A stretch of DNA of 32,546 nucleotides, taken from the NCBI GenBank assembly GCA_016793845.1, contig JAEULI010000041.1:1-32546 (forward strand). The letters are read 5' to 3'. The notes below the pieces were generated by a model that had not been told where the DNA came from, did no database searches, and saw nothing but the letters and a program-made list of their open reading frames with translations. This document shows positions 1-7,691 of the stretch, piece by piece. The stretch is from Sphingosinicella sp. Its GTDB lineage: Bacteria > Pseudomonadota > Alphaproteobacteria > Sphingomonadales > Sphingomonadaceae. The position numbers were made by a program, and so were the translations under genes. Each line of letters begins with the position of its first letter. The first letter of the stretch is position 1.

Positions 1-2743
1 CGACGTAGAGTTTGCGACCAATCACGTCGTAAACGCTGCCATTGGTTGCGGAGTTGGAGATGAAGTCAGCCGGAAGAATCGGCGGCGTGCGATCGAACAG
101 GTTGTCGACGCCCGCGTAGATTTCCGTGTTCGAACCGAACAGGTTGTCGAGTTTGTACTTTGCCGACAGGTCGACGTAGACTACCGCCCCGACGTTGTTC
201 TCCTTCTTCGACAGCTGTTCCGGTCCGAAGGTCACGTCGTAGACGCCGCCGTCGATGTAGCGGGCCTGCACGAAGGCACCCCAGCGATCAGCGTCGTAGC
301 CAGCCGAAAGGGTCGCCTTGAAATCGGGCATGCCACCGGCATTGCGCCCGCCGACTTCGCCAGCAACGTCGAGAAGTTCACCACCGGTCGGCGCGATCTT
401 CTTGTGGATGAGATACGTCGCCACCGCACCGAGGTTGAGCGTGCCGTTGCCAAGGCCAGTCGCATAGCGTGCCTCAAAATCGAGACCGCGCAGCTTGTAT
501 GTGCCGAGGTTCAGGTTCTGCTGGCGCACTTCGATGAGTTCGTCGTCTTCGTCCAGCGTGACGAATTCGCACATCGCCTCTTCACCGCGGAAGCAGCGAT
601 TGACGATATCCTGTGCGCCGAGCGAACCGATCGCGCCCTTGAGATTGATATCCCAGAAGTCGAGCGACGTGCGGAAGCCGCCGAGCGTGACGACCGCACC
701 GATCGTCTTCGTGGTGGCGCGCTCTTCCGTCAGGTTCGGATTGCCCGAGAGCGGAGTACGAACCAACTCCGTGCCGCTGCCCGGAATGAACGGATTATTG
801 AGATTGCCGAACAGCAGCACGGTTTCGACGAAGGTCTCACCGATGCTAGGCGCGCGAATATCGCGAGAGATCGTACCGCGGAAGCGCAGGTAGTCGGTCG
901 GCTCGAAAACAAGACCGGCCTTCCAGGTGACCACGTCGCCAACCGTCGAGTAGTGCGTGTAGCGCGCGGCGGCGTTGAAATCGAGGCTCTGTGCACCATC
1001 GATAAGCGGGACACCGACCTCGGCGAACGCTTCGGTCACGTCGTACTTGCCGCGCAGCGGTTGCGCGTTGACGATGAGGAACTCCTCATTGTCGTTGGGC
1101 GCGTTCACCGTGCGGTTCAGCTTCTGCGTGCGATGCTCGGCACCGACGGTCGCGACGATCGGACCGGCCCAGCCTTCGAATGCTTCGCCGCCGATTTCAG
1201 CCGCGAAGACCGACTGCTTGATGCGGGTGTCCGAGATGCCGGTTCCGGTGATGTAATCGAGCGCAGCCTGGCTCGGCGAACCCTTGCCGAACAGGTTGAT
1301 CGGCACGCAGGCAGCATCATTGTTGAGCGGATCCGCGTCGGCATTGACGCCGCACACGATGTTGCCGCCAACTTCTACAGCATTCGCAGCCTTCGCGAGA
1401 TTGCCGGGAAGCAGGTTGTTATACTGCTTGTTGCTGAAATCGGTCTGTCCGTACTGGGCCGAGACTTCCCATTTCCAGTTTGATCCGATCTCGCCCTTGA
1501 GACCGCCCACGAAGCGCATGTTTTCGGTGACCGATGCCGATGTGATCGGATCGATTTCCTCGAAAGTGCGGTACAGGTCGAAGGGCGTGTTGAGAGCTGC
1601 GACATCAGCCGGGAGATAGGCGTTGTCGGGCTGGATTTCGATCGCGCCGAAGCTGAAGCCGTTGACCAGGGCACCGCGCGACTTCGAACGGGCAAAGCTG
1701 GCTTCACCGAACAGCGTAACGCTGTCCGAGACCTCGTAATTCGCGGCAGCGAGCACGTTGAACCGCTCGGTCGGAACGACAAGCGCGCTGTTGTTGCCGA
1801 GCTGCGAACCGCTGCCGCCGCCCATGAACGTGCCATAGACGTCACCGAGCACGCGCGTGCGCGCAATGCCGTCCGGGAAGAACTCGAGGTTGCCCGCGGC
1901 TCCGCCCGGAAGCGTCACGCCGTTGGGGCTGGCGATGAACAGCGAAGCATTGTCGATGAACATATAGGTCGGGATGCCATCGCTCGGATTGGTGCTGTCT
2001 CCATCGGTATCGAGCGGATTGGAGACGATCGCCGGGCTGCTACGCTGCCACTTGCGCGCGGACGCCTTCGGGATGCCCTTGTTGTCGTCGTAGTCGGCAG
2101 CGATCAGGAAATGACCGCGACCTTCAGCGAAGGCTGTGCCCCACGCGCCGGACAGGCGGAAGTTCTGTGCATCGCCGCGATCAGCAAGACCGTATTGCGC
2201 GTTCAGGCGCAGTTCTTCGAGCTTCTCATCGTAAATCAGGTTGACGACGCCCGAGATCGCGTCCGAACCATAGGCAGCCGAGGCGCCGCCCGTCACGATT
2301 TCAACCTGCTTGATGGCAAGCGACGGCACGACGTTGAGGTCGATGTTCTCGAACTCGTCGAACGGGGTCGAGCGACGGCCGTTGACGAGCACGAGGTTGC
2401 GGTTGGGGCCGAGACCGCGCAGGTCGACCACGTTCACGCCGTTCTGGCGGCTGTTGAGCGTGGTGGAGGACGGCGTCAGCGTGCCCGTGAAGGCCGGAAT
2501 TTCGTTGATGACGTTGGCGACGTTTGTCGTACCGCGCTGGTCGATAAGCTCGGTGCCAAGCGCCAGGACCGGGGTCGGCGCTTCGAAATTGACCTTGAGG
2601 CGCGTGCCCGTGACCGTGATGATCTCGGAATCGGCGTCCGTGTCTGCCTGCGCGGCATCCCCGGCCGTCTGCGCCAGTGCCGGAGCTGCCACAGCCCACA
2701 GCGCTACACCAGCCAAGCTCTTGAATTTAGACCTGAATATCAT
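1..2743 (-). CDS. TonB-dependent receptor, large type (3' end cut by window edge)
   Basis: Outer-membrane receptor expected to import a ligand using TonB energy. The reading frame from the ATG at 2743 stays open for at least 914 codons to the left edge. It begins with a signal peptide (cleavage expected after residue 24, in APALAQ), then a TonB-box-like segment EIITVTGTRLK at about residues 40-50. A plug domain follows with VDLRGLGPNRNLVLVNGRR and GASAAYGSDAISGVVN, both classic TBDR plug motifs. The last visible residues, NGSVYDVIGRKLYV, look like the final beta-strand, so probably fewer than ten residues are missing. The ribosome site AAGAGGGGA lies 7-8 bases before the ATG. It is longer than the other two receptors here and belongs to the ~900-1000-residue class. 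It lies downstream of a GntR gene, with a 219-bp leader containing a hairpin. The ligand cannot be told from sequence. Confidence 0.93.
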   Translation of the reverse strand, partial: MIFRSKFKSLAGVALWAVAAPALAQTAGDAAQADTDADSEIITVTGTRLKVNFEAPTPVLALGTELIDQRGTTNVANVINEIPAFTGTLTPSSTTLNSRQNGVNVVDLRGLGPNRNLVLVNGRRSTPFDEFENIDLNVVPSLAIKQVEIVTGGASAAYGSDAISGVVNLIYDEKLEELRLNAQYGLADRGDAQNFRLSGAWGTAFAEGRGHFLIAADYDDNKGIPKASARKWQRSSPAIVSNPLDTDGDSTNPSDGIPTYMFIDNASLFIASPNGVTLPGGAAGNLEFFPDGIARTRVLGDVYGTFMGGGSGSQLGNNSALVVPTERFNVLAAANYEVSDSVTLFGEASFARSKSRGALVNGFSFGAIEIQPDNAYLPADVAALNTPFDLYRTFEEIDPITSASVTENMRFVGGLKGEIGSNWKWEVSAQYGQTDFSNKQYNNLLPGNLAKAANAVEVGGNIVCGVNADADPLNNDAACVPINLFGKGSPSQAALDYITGTGISDTRIKQSVFAAEIGGEAFEGWAGPIVATVGAEHRTQKLNRTVNAPNDNEEFLIVNAQPLRGKYDVTEAFAEVGVPLIDGAQSLDFNAAARYTHYSTVGDVVTWKAGLVFEPTDYLRFRGTISRDIRAPSIGETFVETVLLFGNLNNPFIPGSGTELVRTPLSGNPNLTEERATTKTIGAVVTLGGFRTSLDFWDINLKGAIGSLGAQDIVNRCFRGEEAMCEFVTLDEDDELIEVRQQNLNLGTYKLRGLDFEARYATGLGNGTLNLGAVATYLIHKKIAPTGGELLDVAGEVGGRNAGGMPDFKATLSAGYDADRWGAFVQARYIDGGVYDVTFGPEQLSKKENNVGAVVYVDLSAKYKLDNLFGSNTEIYAGVDNLFDRTPPILPADFISNSATNGSVYDVIGRKLYV

Positions 2744-2828
2744 CTGGATTTCCCCTCTTGTCGCGCTCGGTTCCACCGAATTTTTCAGCGAGATGGAAAT
2801 TGATATCGCATTCCTGATTGGAAATAAA

Positions 2829-2865
2829 GCAGCCTTATTAGAGATTTTTCTAAAAATAAGGCTGC
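2829..2865 (-). terminator. Hairpin between GntR gene and TonB receptor
   Basis: Arms GCAGCCTTATT (2829-2839) and AATAAGGCTGC (2855-2865) are a perfect 11-bp inverted repeat with a 15-base AT-rich loop. Read on the minus strand the stem is followed by TTTATTTC. It lies 97 bases past the GntR stop and 85 bases before the receptor start. It could therefore be an intrinsic terminator for the regulator gene, an attenuator in the receptor leader, or an operator. The weak T-tract leaves this open. Confidence 0.45.
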
Positions 2866-2962
2866 CATATTCCGCAAATGAAATGATTGCAGAGGCCGTT
2901 AACCACGCGGTGAAACGTCAAGATTGAGGCCCACGTCCGGCATGGGCAGAGAAGCCGGCCCC

Positions 2963-3646
2963 TCAGAGGCTGAGGCTGTGCGCGTTCAGCTTGCCATGCG
3001 TGAAGATCGCATGGAGGACCCGGTCCTCGCAGGACGAGATCATCATCAGCGTATGCTTGCGGATTTCGTCGGTCTGGTTGTTCTTCACGAGCTCCAGCAG
3101 GCTTTTATGCTGCTCCCACGGGTAGGGCATGGACTTGGTGAGCTTGATGTAGATCCAGTAGATCCGCATCGTCGTTTCCTCAAGCTGCCGGATCCAGCTG
3201 ATCAGAAGCTGGAACTGCGTCTGCTGCGCGATATAGACGTTGAACTCCCGGTTCGCCCTCAGAAGCCGGAGCGCATCCTCGTCGGTTTCGATCGGACCTT
3301 CGTGGAAGATCGCGTCGTTCCGGCGCCTGAATTCAGCCTCCTCGATCTGGGGCGAGATCATTGAGAGGATGCTCGGCTCCATCATCTTGCGGATCGTGAA
3401 GTTCTCTTTCACGTCGCGCAGCGTGAGCGGGGCGATCCGCGTGATCCGCGGCGAGTTCGAGACCATGAACTGCTGCGCGGTCATCTGCTCCATGGCGTTG
3501 CGCGCCGCCGTGCGGCTGATACCGAACATGCGCGTCAGGATGTTCTCTGAAACCTTCTGGCCGGGCGCGAGGCGCTGCATGACGATCGCATCCATGATCC
3601 GATCGAAAACGTCGAGCGAGTCGGTCTCCGTGTGTTGATCTGCCAT
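2963..3646 (-). CDS. GntR-family transcriptional regulator, FCD (FadR) subfamily
   Basis: DNA-binding regulator of 227 residues. The N-terminal winged helix covers about residues 12-75 (DVFDRIMDAIVMQRLAPGQK, then SENILTRMFGISRTAARNAME). The rest is an alpha-helical FCD ligand domain. The ATG at 3646 is chosen over an upstream in-frame start at 3703 because AGGA lies five bases before it and the protein then begins just before the DNA-binding domain. In FCD proteins the first metal ligands usually appear as D-x3-H; here the matching segment reads ANREFNVYIA, with Asn at both positions, while the later histidines (EQHKSL, RKHTLM) remain. The effector site may thus not bind metal normally. It sits between the SDR genes and the large TonB receptor and may control either. 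Confidence 0.88.
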   Translation of the reverse strand: MADQHTETDSLDVFDRIMDAIVMQRLAPGQKVSENILTRMFGISRTAARNAMEQMTAQQFMVSNSPRITRIAPLTLRDVKENFTIRKMMEPSILSMISPQIEEAEFRRRNDAIFHEGPIETDEDALRLLRANREFNVYIAQQTQFQLLISWIRQLEETTMRIYWIYIKLTKSMPYPWEQHKSLLELVKNNQTDEIRKHTLMMISSCEDRVLHAIFTHGKLNAHSLSL

Positions 3647-3754
3647 CTTCGTCCTGAATCGGGTCTCCACGGTTGCCCAAGTGGTACAGCCGGGAGGAAT
3701 CAAGTCAAACAGGCACCGCGTTCGCGTCGCTGACCCGCCTTCCGAACGACGGGC

Positions 3755-4597
3755 TTACAGCCCCATCGGGAAGCCGCCCGAAACGGGCACGGCAAGGCCT
3801 GTCAGAAAACGGGCACCCGGTCCGGCCAGAAAGGCCACCACGTCGCCGACCTCCTCGGGCGTGCCGCATCGGCGCAGGGCGGCCGGGGCCGACATCATCT
3901 GTTTGGCCTCTTCCATGCTGACGCCGTGCTCACGGGCCATCATCTCGGCCTCGGTCACGCCCATCTGCGTCTGGATCATGCCGGGACAGATCGCGTTGCA
4001 GCGAATGCCGCCGCCGCCGAATTCCGCCGCGATAGTCTTGGTGAGGCCAACGACGGCGTGTTTTGTCGTCGTGTAGGCGCTGTAGCCGGCAACCGCAGTG
4101 ATCCCCAGCAGCGAGGAGTTGTTGATGATCGCGCCGCCGCGGCGCGTCAGCATGACCGGAATGGCCGCACGGCAGGTGTTGATCATGCCCTGCACGTTGA
4201 CGGCGAAGCTGAGCCCCCAATCCGCGTCACTCACCTCCAGAAATGGCGCGGCACCCGCGACCGTGCCGGCATTATTGAACAGAATGTCGATCCCGCCGAA
4301 GCGGTCGACACAGTTTGCCATCGCCGCCTCGACCTGCGCACGATCGGTCACATCCACCGCGATGGCATGGGCATCCCCACCCATGGTGCGGATTTCCGCG
4401 GCAAGTCGTTCGAGCTCTTCCGGGCTATCCCCAACCGTGAGCGCACCCCAATGCAGCTCCGGCCGCGCGCGGCAAAGATCCGACAGAACCACGGTAGCGC
4501 CCCTGGCGGCCAGCGTTGCGGCGGTGACGGCACCCATGCCTCGCGCCTTTCCTGCTCCGGTGACGAAGGCCACCTTGCCGGCGAGTTCCTTTTCCAT
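3755..4597 (-). CDS. SDR-family NAD(P)-dependent oxidoreductase
   Basis: Classical short-chain dehydrogenase/reductase, 280 residues, cytoplasmic. Visible are a cofactor glycine motif TGAGKARGMG (13-22, slightly expanded compared with TGxxxGxG), NNAG (109-112 region), catalytic Ser in INNSSLLG (161/162), and Tyr175 and Lys179 in the YTTTK pattern. The C-terminus LTGLAVPVSGGFPMGL is the usual SDR end. The segment after the second beta strand (LCRARPELHWGALTVGDSPEE) is longer than in the neighbouring SDR. It probably oxidises an alcohol or reduces a ketone in the pathway of this operon. It starts 68 bases after the stop of the upstream SDR gene. The substrate is unknown. Confidence 0.9.
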   Translation of the reverse strand: MEKELAGKVAFVTGAGKARGMGAVTAATLAARGATVVLSDLCRARPELHWGALTVGDSPEELERLAAEIRTMGGDAHAIAVDVTDRAQVEAAMANCVDRFGGIDILFNNAGTVAGAAPFLEVSDADWGLSFAVNVQGMINTCRAAIPVMLTRRGGAIINNSSLLGITAVAGYSAYTTTKHAVVGLTKTIAAEFGGGGIRCNAICPGMIQTQMGVTEAEMMAREHGVSMEEAKQMMSAPAALRRCGTPEEVGDVVAFLAGPGARFLTGLAVPVSGGFPMGL

Positions 4598-4665
4598 GCA
4601 CGCCCTTCCCTTTGCCTGCGTCCTAAATCGCTGATGGATGTCCTGCTGAAGCCGGTTTCGGCTGG

Positions 4666-5454
4666 TCAGATCGCTTGCTGCACGGCCGCGGCGACCAGTG
4701 TCTCGACAAGCGCGGGTGCGAAGCCGGCGGTTACCGCGCCGTCGATCAGCACCGCCTGCCCCGAGACGAAGGCGCAGTCGTCCGCAACGAGGAAATGAAT
4801 GAGCGCCGCCACCTCGCCCGGTTTGCAGATACGGCCGAGCGGAGTCGCCATCGCCATCATGGCGCCCTCTGCCGCCGCCGAGGGATCATCCATCATTGGC
4901 GTATCGACGGTGGACGGGCAGATGCAGTTCACCCGAATACCGAGCGGTCCAAGCTCGGTCGCCGCCACGCGCGTGAAAGATACGACAGCCCCTTTCGAAG
5001 CGGTGTAGGCGCCGTAGGTGGGGAAGCCGAAGGTGCCGGCCAGCGAGGCGGTGTTCACGATCGCGCCACCCCGGCCCTGCCTGGCCATGATCGCCGCCGC
5101 GTGCCGCGTGCCGATCACGACGCCGAGCGTGTTCACGCGGAACATGCGCTCATAAAGCGCCGTTCCCTGCCCTTCGAGCAGCGCCTCGCCATCACCGATC
5201 CCGGCATTGTTGACCATGATGTCGAGACCGCCCATGGCCGCCGCCGCACGCGAGATCGCATCCGACATGGCGCGTTCATCGGACACATCGACCACGACGC
5301 CGATGCCGCCCGTTTTGGCGGAGAGTGCCTCCGTAGGCGTGAGATCGAGCGTGGAAACCCGGGCGCCCGCTGCGGCCAGACGCTCTGCAGTCGCCGCACC
5401 GATACCGGACGCAGCCCCGGTGACGACCGCGCATTTCCCATCAAGCCTGAACAT
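4666..5454 (-). CDS. SDR-family oxidoreductase
   Basis: Classical SDR of 262 residues. Motifs are TGAASGIG (12-19), NNAG (82-85), Ser137 in NTASLAG, and Tyr150/Lys154 in YTASK, so the whole catalytic set is present. The C-terminus FVSGQAVLIDGA is standard. The cofactor acidic residue after strand two (STLDL) suggests NAD preference, which is an inference. It starts 12 bases after the stop of the dimethylformamidase-like gene, so the two are almost certainly co-transcribed. Together with the next SDR it could act on alcohol/ketone intermediates made by the flavin monooxygenase or the hydrolase. The exact reaction cannot be assigned. Confidence 0.9.
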   Translation of the reverse strand: MFRLDGKCAVVTGAASGIGAATAERLAAAGARVSTLDLTPTEALSAKTGGIGVVVDVSDERAMSDAISRAAAAMGGLDIMVNNAGIGDGEALLEGQGTALYERMFRVNTLGVVIGTRHAAAIMARQGRGGAIVNTASLAGTFGFPTYGAYTASKGAVVSFTRVAATELGPLGIRVNCICPSTVDTPMMDDPSAAAEGAMMAMATPLGRICKPGEVAALIHFLVADDCAFVSGQAVLIDGAVTAGFAPALVETLVAAAVQQAI

Positions 5455-5466
5455 GTCGTGCCTCCA

Positions 5467-7659
5467 TCAAAGCGTGCGGCCCGGATACGGAAATGGCCGG
5501 GGATCGAGAAACCGCCGAAGAACATTCCCCGTCACGCCCGCCACGGAATTGGCATAGCCGTTGTGCGCAAGGCTGCCGCTCCACGAGATCGAGCCGGTGG
5601 AAAACACCGCGCCGCCCGCTGGCGTTTCGAAGAAAGTCATGTCGGCGCGAACATCGGGGTCGGCGATGCCGGGCGGCACGGTCATCAGCAGTTCCTCCTT
5701 GGCGCGGAGCATCGCTTCGTTGAAACCACTCGCCGAGGCGACAACGAGCGCGTGCTCCGGCGTACCGAGCGCGGCGTCTGCCCTGTCGATCTCCTCCCCG
5801 GCCGCAGCGCCGCCATGGCTGCCGAAATCGCCGATAACATCACCGTCGATGCCATCGAAGATGAAGGCCGCACGGGGATCATGGCCAGCGTCCGTGCGCT
5901 CATACGGGCGTCCGCCGCCGAACCCCTGCGCCGCGAAGCCGACACCGACCAGACGCTGCGGCGGCAGGCCCTGATGACGCCAGAGTCCGCCCATACCGCC
6001 GTCGAAGCTGTTGTAATACTCGCCTGGTTCCGCCCGCCATCCGCGCGTGCTGTCGTCCGCGCGGCGGACCTCCATGACGCCGGGTCGCTCGGGGTGAAAG
6101 GCGACGCGCCAGTAGAAACCATTGCCGCCCATGTAGATGAGCCGGCCACCGCGATCGAGAAAACCGCGCACTGCAGTGATCATCGGCAGCGACCAGTATT
6201 CGGGATGCGTGCCCGTGATCACCACCCGGTAGGGCGCGAGGAGTGCCTCGCCTTCCCGGTCGAGCACGTCGTCTGTGAGCATGTCGACCGGCTGACCGAT
6301 AGCCTTCAGCCAGGCGATGATGTCTCCGTCTGCGGTGAAGCCCCAGTTGACCGTGCACGGCGCTACGTTGACGATCGGCCGGTGCCAGGTGCTGACCGCC
6401 TTGCCGGCGCCGTCCGGATGCGTTTCATATAGCGAATAGCCGAACTCGGGATGCGAAAGCACAAACCGGTCAGTCGGGCCATCCAGGTTCATCTGCGCAA
6501 CATGCTCGGGCATCACGGTCGGCACGATGACATTGGCGTAAGCGAGATAACTCGCCGTCGGAGCCAGAAAGGCCACATCTGACGTTGCCGCACCCTTTTG
6601 GGGCAGCACGTAGAACGGCATCCATGCCCAGTCCGGCGCCGTGCCGACCCGAACCGCATAAAGGCCGGAGAGCGCGCTTTCCGGAATCTTCAGCCGCAAG
6701 GCGGCCGGCCAACCGGCATCGGCCATGTCATCGACATGAAACCGGATCGCGCCGTAATGCGCCGGTGCGTGCTTCCAATCGAACGCGCTGCCGACCCACA
6801 GGCGGCCGGTGACACCGCGGAGCGGCTGCTGCACGGTTTCGCCGTGCCGCCCCGCGATACATTCAGCCACACTTTCGGTTCCGATATCACGGCCGAAATC
6901 CCATGCCGCGAGGGTCGTGGACAGACTGGACGCACACCCCGTCTCCGCGATCAGCCTCCCGAGATCTCTCTCCGCGACGCTGCCCGCATGAATGGCGGGC
7001 GCCTCGAGTTTCCCCGTGAAGCCGCGGCGCGCTTCGGCGTTTGCACCGGCCCCGAAGTGCAGACTATCGATCTCTGCAAGCGACGATGTCGACGGCAGCG
7101 CGCCGGACTGCGTCAGCCACGCGCCTTCGGGTTCGTCGCTGCCCCTTCCGCCGAGCGTTTTCCAGCGCAGCAGAACCGTGCCGCCCGACCTGTCGATCGT
7201 GCACGCAAGAAACGTCCAACGCTGCGGCACGACCGTGGAGGGCGCGGAGATACGCACACCGCCGCCCTCCACGAAGAGATGCCCACCGCCATCGATTCCA
7301 ACGACGACGGCATCCGCATTCAAACTGGCGATGATCGCATCATGCGGCAGCAAAACGCTGGCGTGAAGGAACAGTGTCAGCGTGACCCGCTCCGGAACGG
7401 CAAGCGGCTGGTGGCTGCAATCGACCTTTACGCAAGAACCGGCGATCGTGGGGTGGCGGGCAACATCAAGCACCTCCGCACAATCGAAACCTGCCGGCTC
7501 TTCGGCATAGGTCGGCGGATCACAGCGACTATCGCAGCCGAACAGTCGGACAACGCGGATCGGGTACGAACCGGGTGTGTCCGAACTGACATAAACCTGA
7601 AGGTCATCGCCCGGTCTTGCCGACCACCGATCGAGATATCCCGCAACACTGCGTTCCAT
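5467..7659 (-). CDS. N,N-dimethylformamidase large-subunit-like protein (DmfA2-like)
   Basis: Cytoplasmic protein of 730 residues without signal peptide, resembling the large subunit of dimethylformamidase, an iron amidohydrolase. The middle part has a jelly-roll/LamG-like stretch (about 95-230). The C-terminal half has the DmfA2 core: GTHPEYWS with His485 and Glu487, GGNGFYW with Asn513, and Glu623 in AAAGEEIDR. The spacing His, +2 Glu, +28 Asn, +138 Glu equals that of His519, Glu521, Asn547 and Glu657 as I recall them for the Paracoccus enzyme. Candidate iron-binding tyrosines are Tyr371/374 (SYLAYAN) and Tyr408/411 (FGYSLYE). The ATG at 7659 is preferred over 7674 because GGAAGG precedes it. 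No small-subunit gene is visible nearby. It follows the TBDR by 32 bases. The true substrate may be another formamide or amide. Confidence 0.85.
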   Translation of the reverse strand: MERSVAGYLDRWSARPGDDLQVYVSSDTPGSYPIRVVRLFGCDSRCDPPTYAEEPAGFDCAEVLDVARHPTIAGSCVKVDCSHQPLAVPERVTLTLFLHASVLLPHDAIIASLNADAVVVGIDGGGHLFVEGGGVRISAPSTVVPQRWTFLACTIDRSGGTVLLRWKTLGGRGSDEPEGAWLTQSGALPSTSSLAEIDSLHFGAGANAEARRGFTGKLEAPAIHAGSVAERDLGRLIAETGCASSLSTTLAAWDFGRDIGTESVAECIAGRHGETVQQPLRGVTGRLWVGSAFDWKHAPAHYGAIRFHVDDMADAGWPAALRLKIPESALSGLYAVRVGTAPDWAWMPFYVLPQKGAATSDVAFLAPTASYLAYANVIVPTVMPEHVAQMNLDGPTDRFVLSHPEFGYSLYETHPDGAGKAVSTWHRPIVNVAPCTVNWGFTADGDIIAWLKAIGQPVDMLTDDVLDREGEALLAPYRVVITGTHPEYWSLPMITAVRGFLDRGGRLIYMGGNGFYWRVAFHPERPGVMEVRRADDSTRGWRAEPGEYYNSFDGGMGGLWRHQGLPPQRLVGVGFAAQGFGGGRPYERTDAGHDPRAAFIFDGIDGDVIGDFGSHGGAAAGEEIDRADAALGTPEHALVVASASGFNEAMLRAKEELLMTVPPGIADPDVRADMTFFETPAGGAVFSTGSISWSGSLAHNGYANSVAGVTGNVLRRFLDPRPFPYPGRTL

Positions 7660-7691
7660 GGCACCCTTCCGCATTCGCCGGTTGCAAAGGA

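Noticed and set aside
404-1483. Long open frame on the plus strand antisense to the first TonB receptor
   Set aside because: It mirrors the receptor codons, lacks any family motif, and the minus-strand frame is a clear receptor.
4675-6432. 585-codon open frame on the plus strand
   Set aside because: It spans parts of two well-supported minus-strand genes and reads as Arg/His/Asp-rich noise typical of antisense frames in GC-rich DNA.
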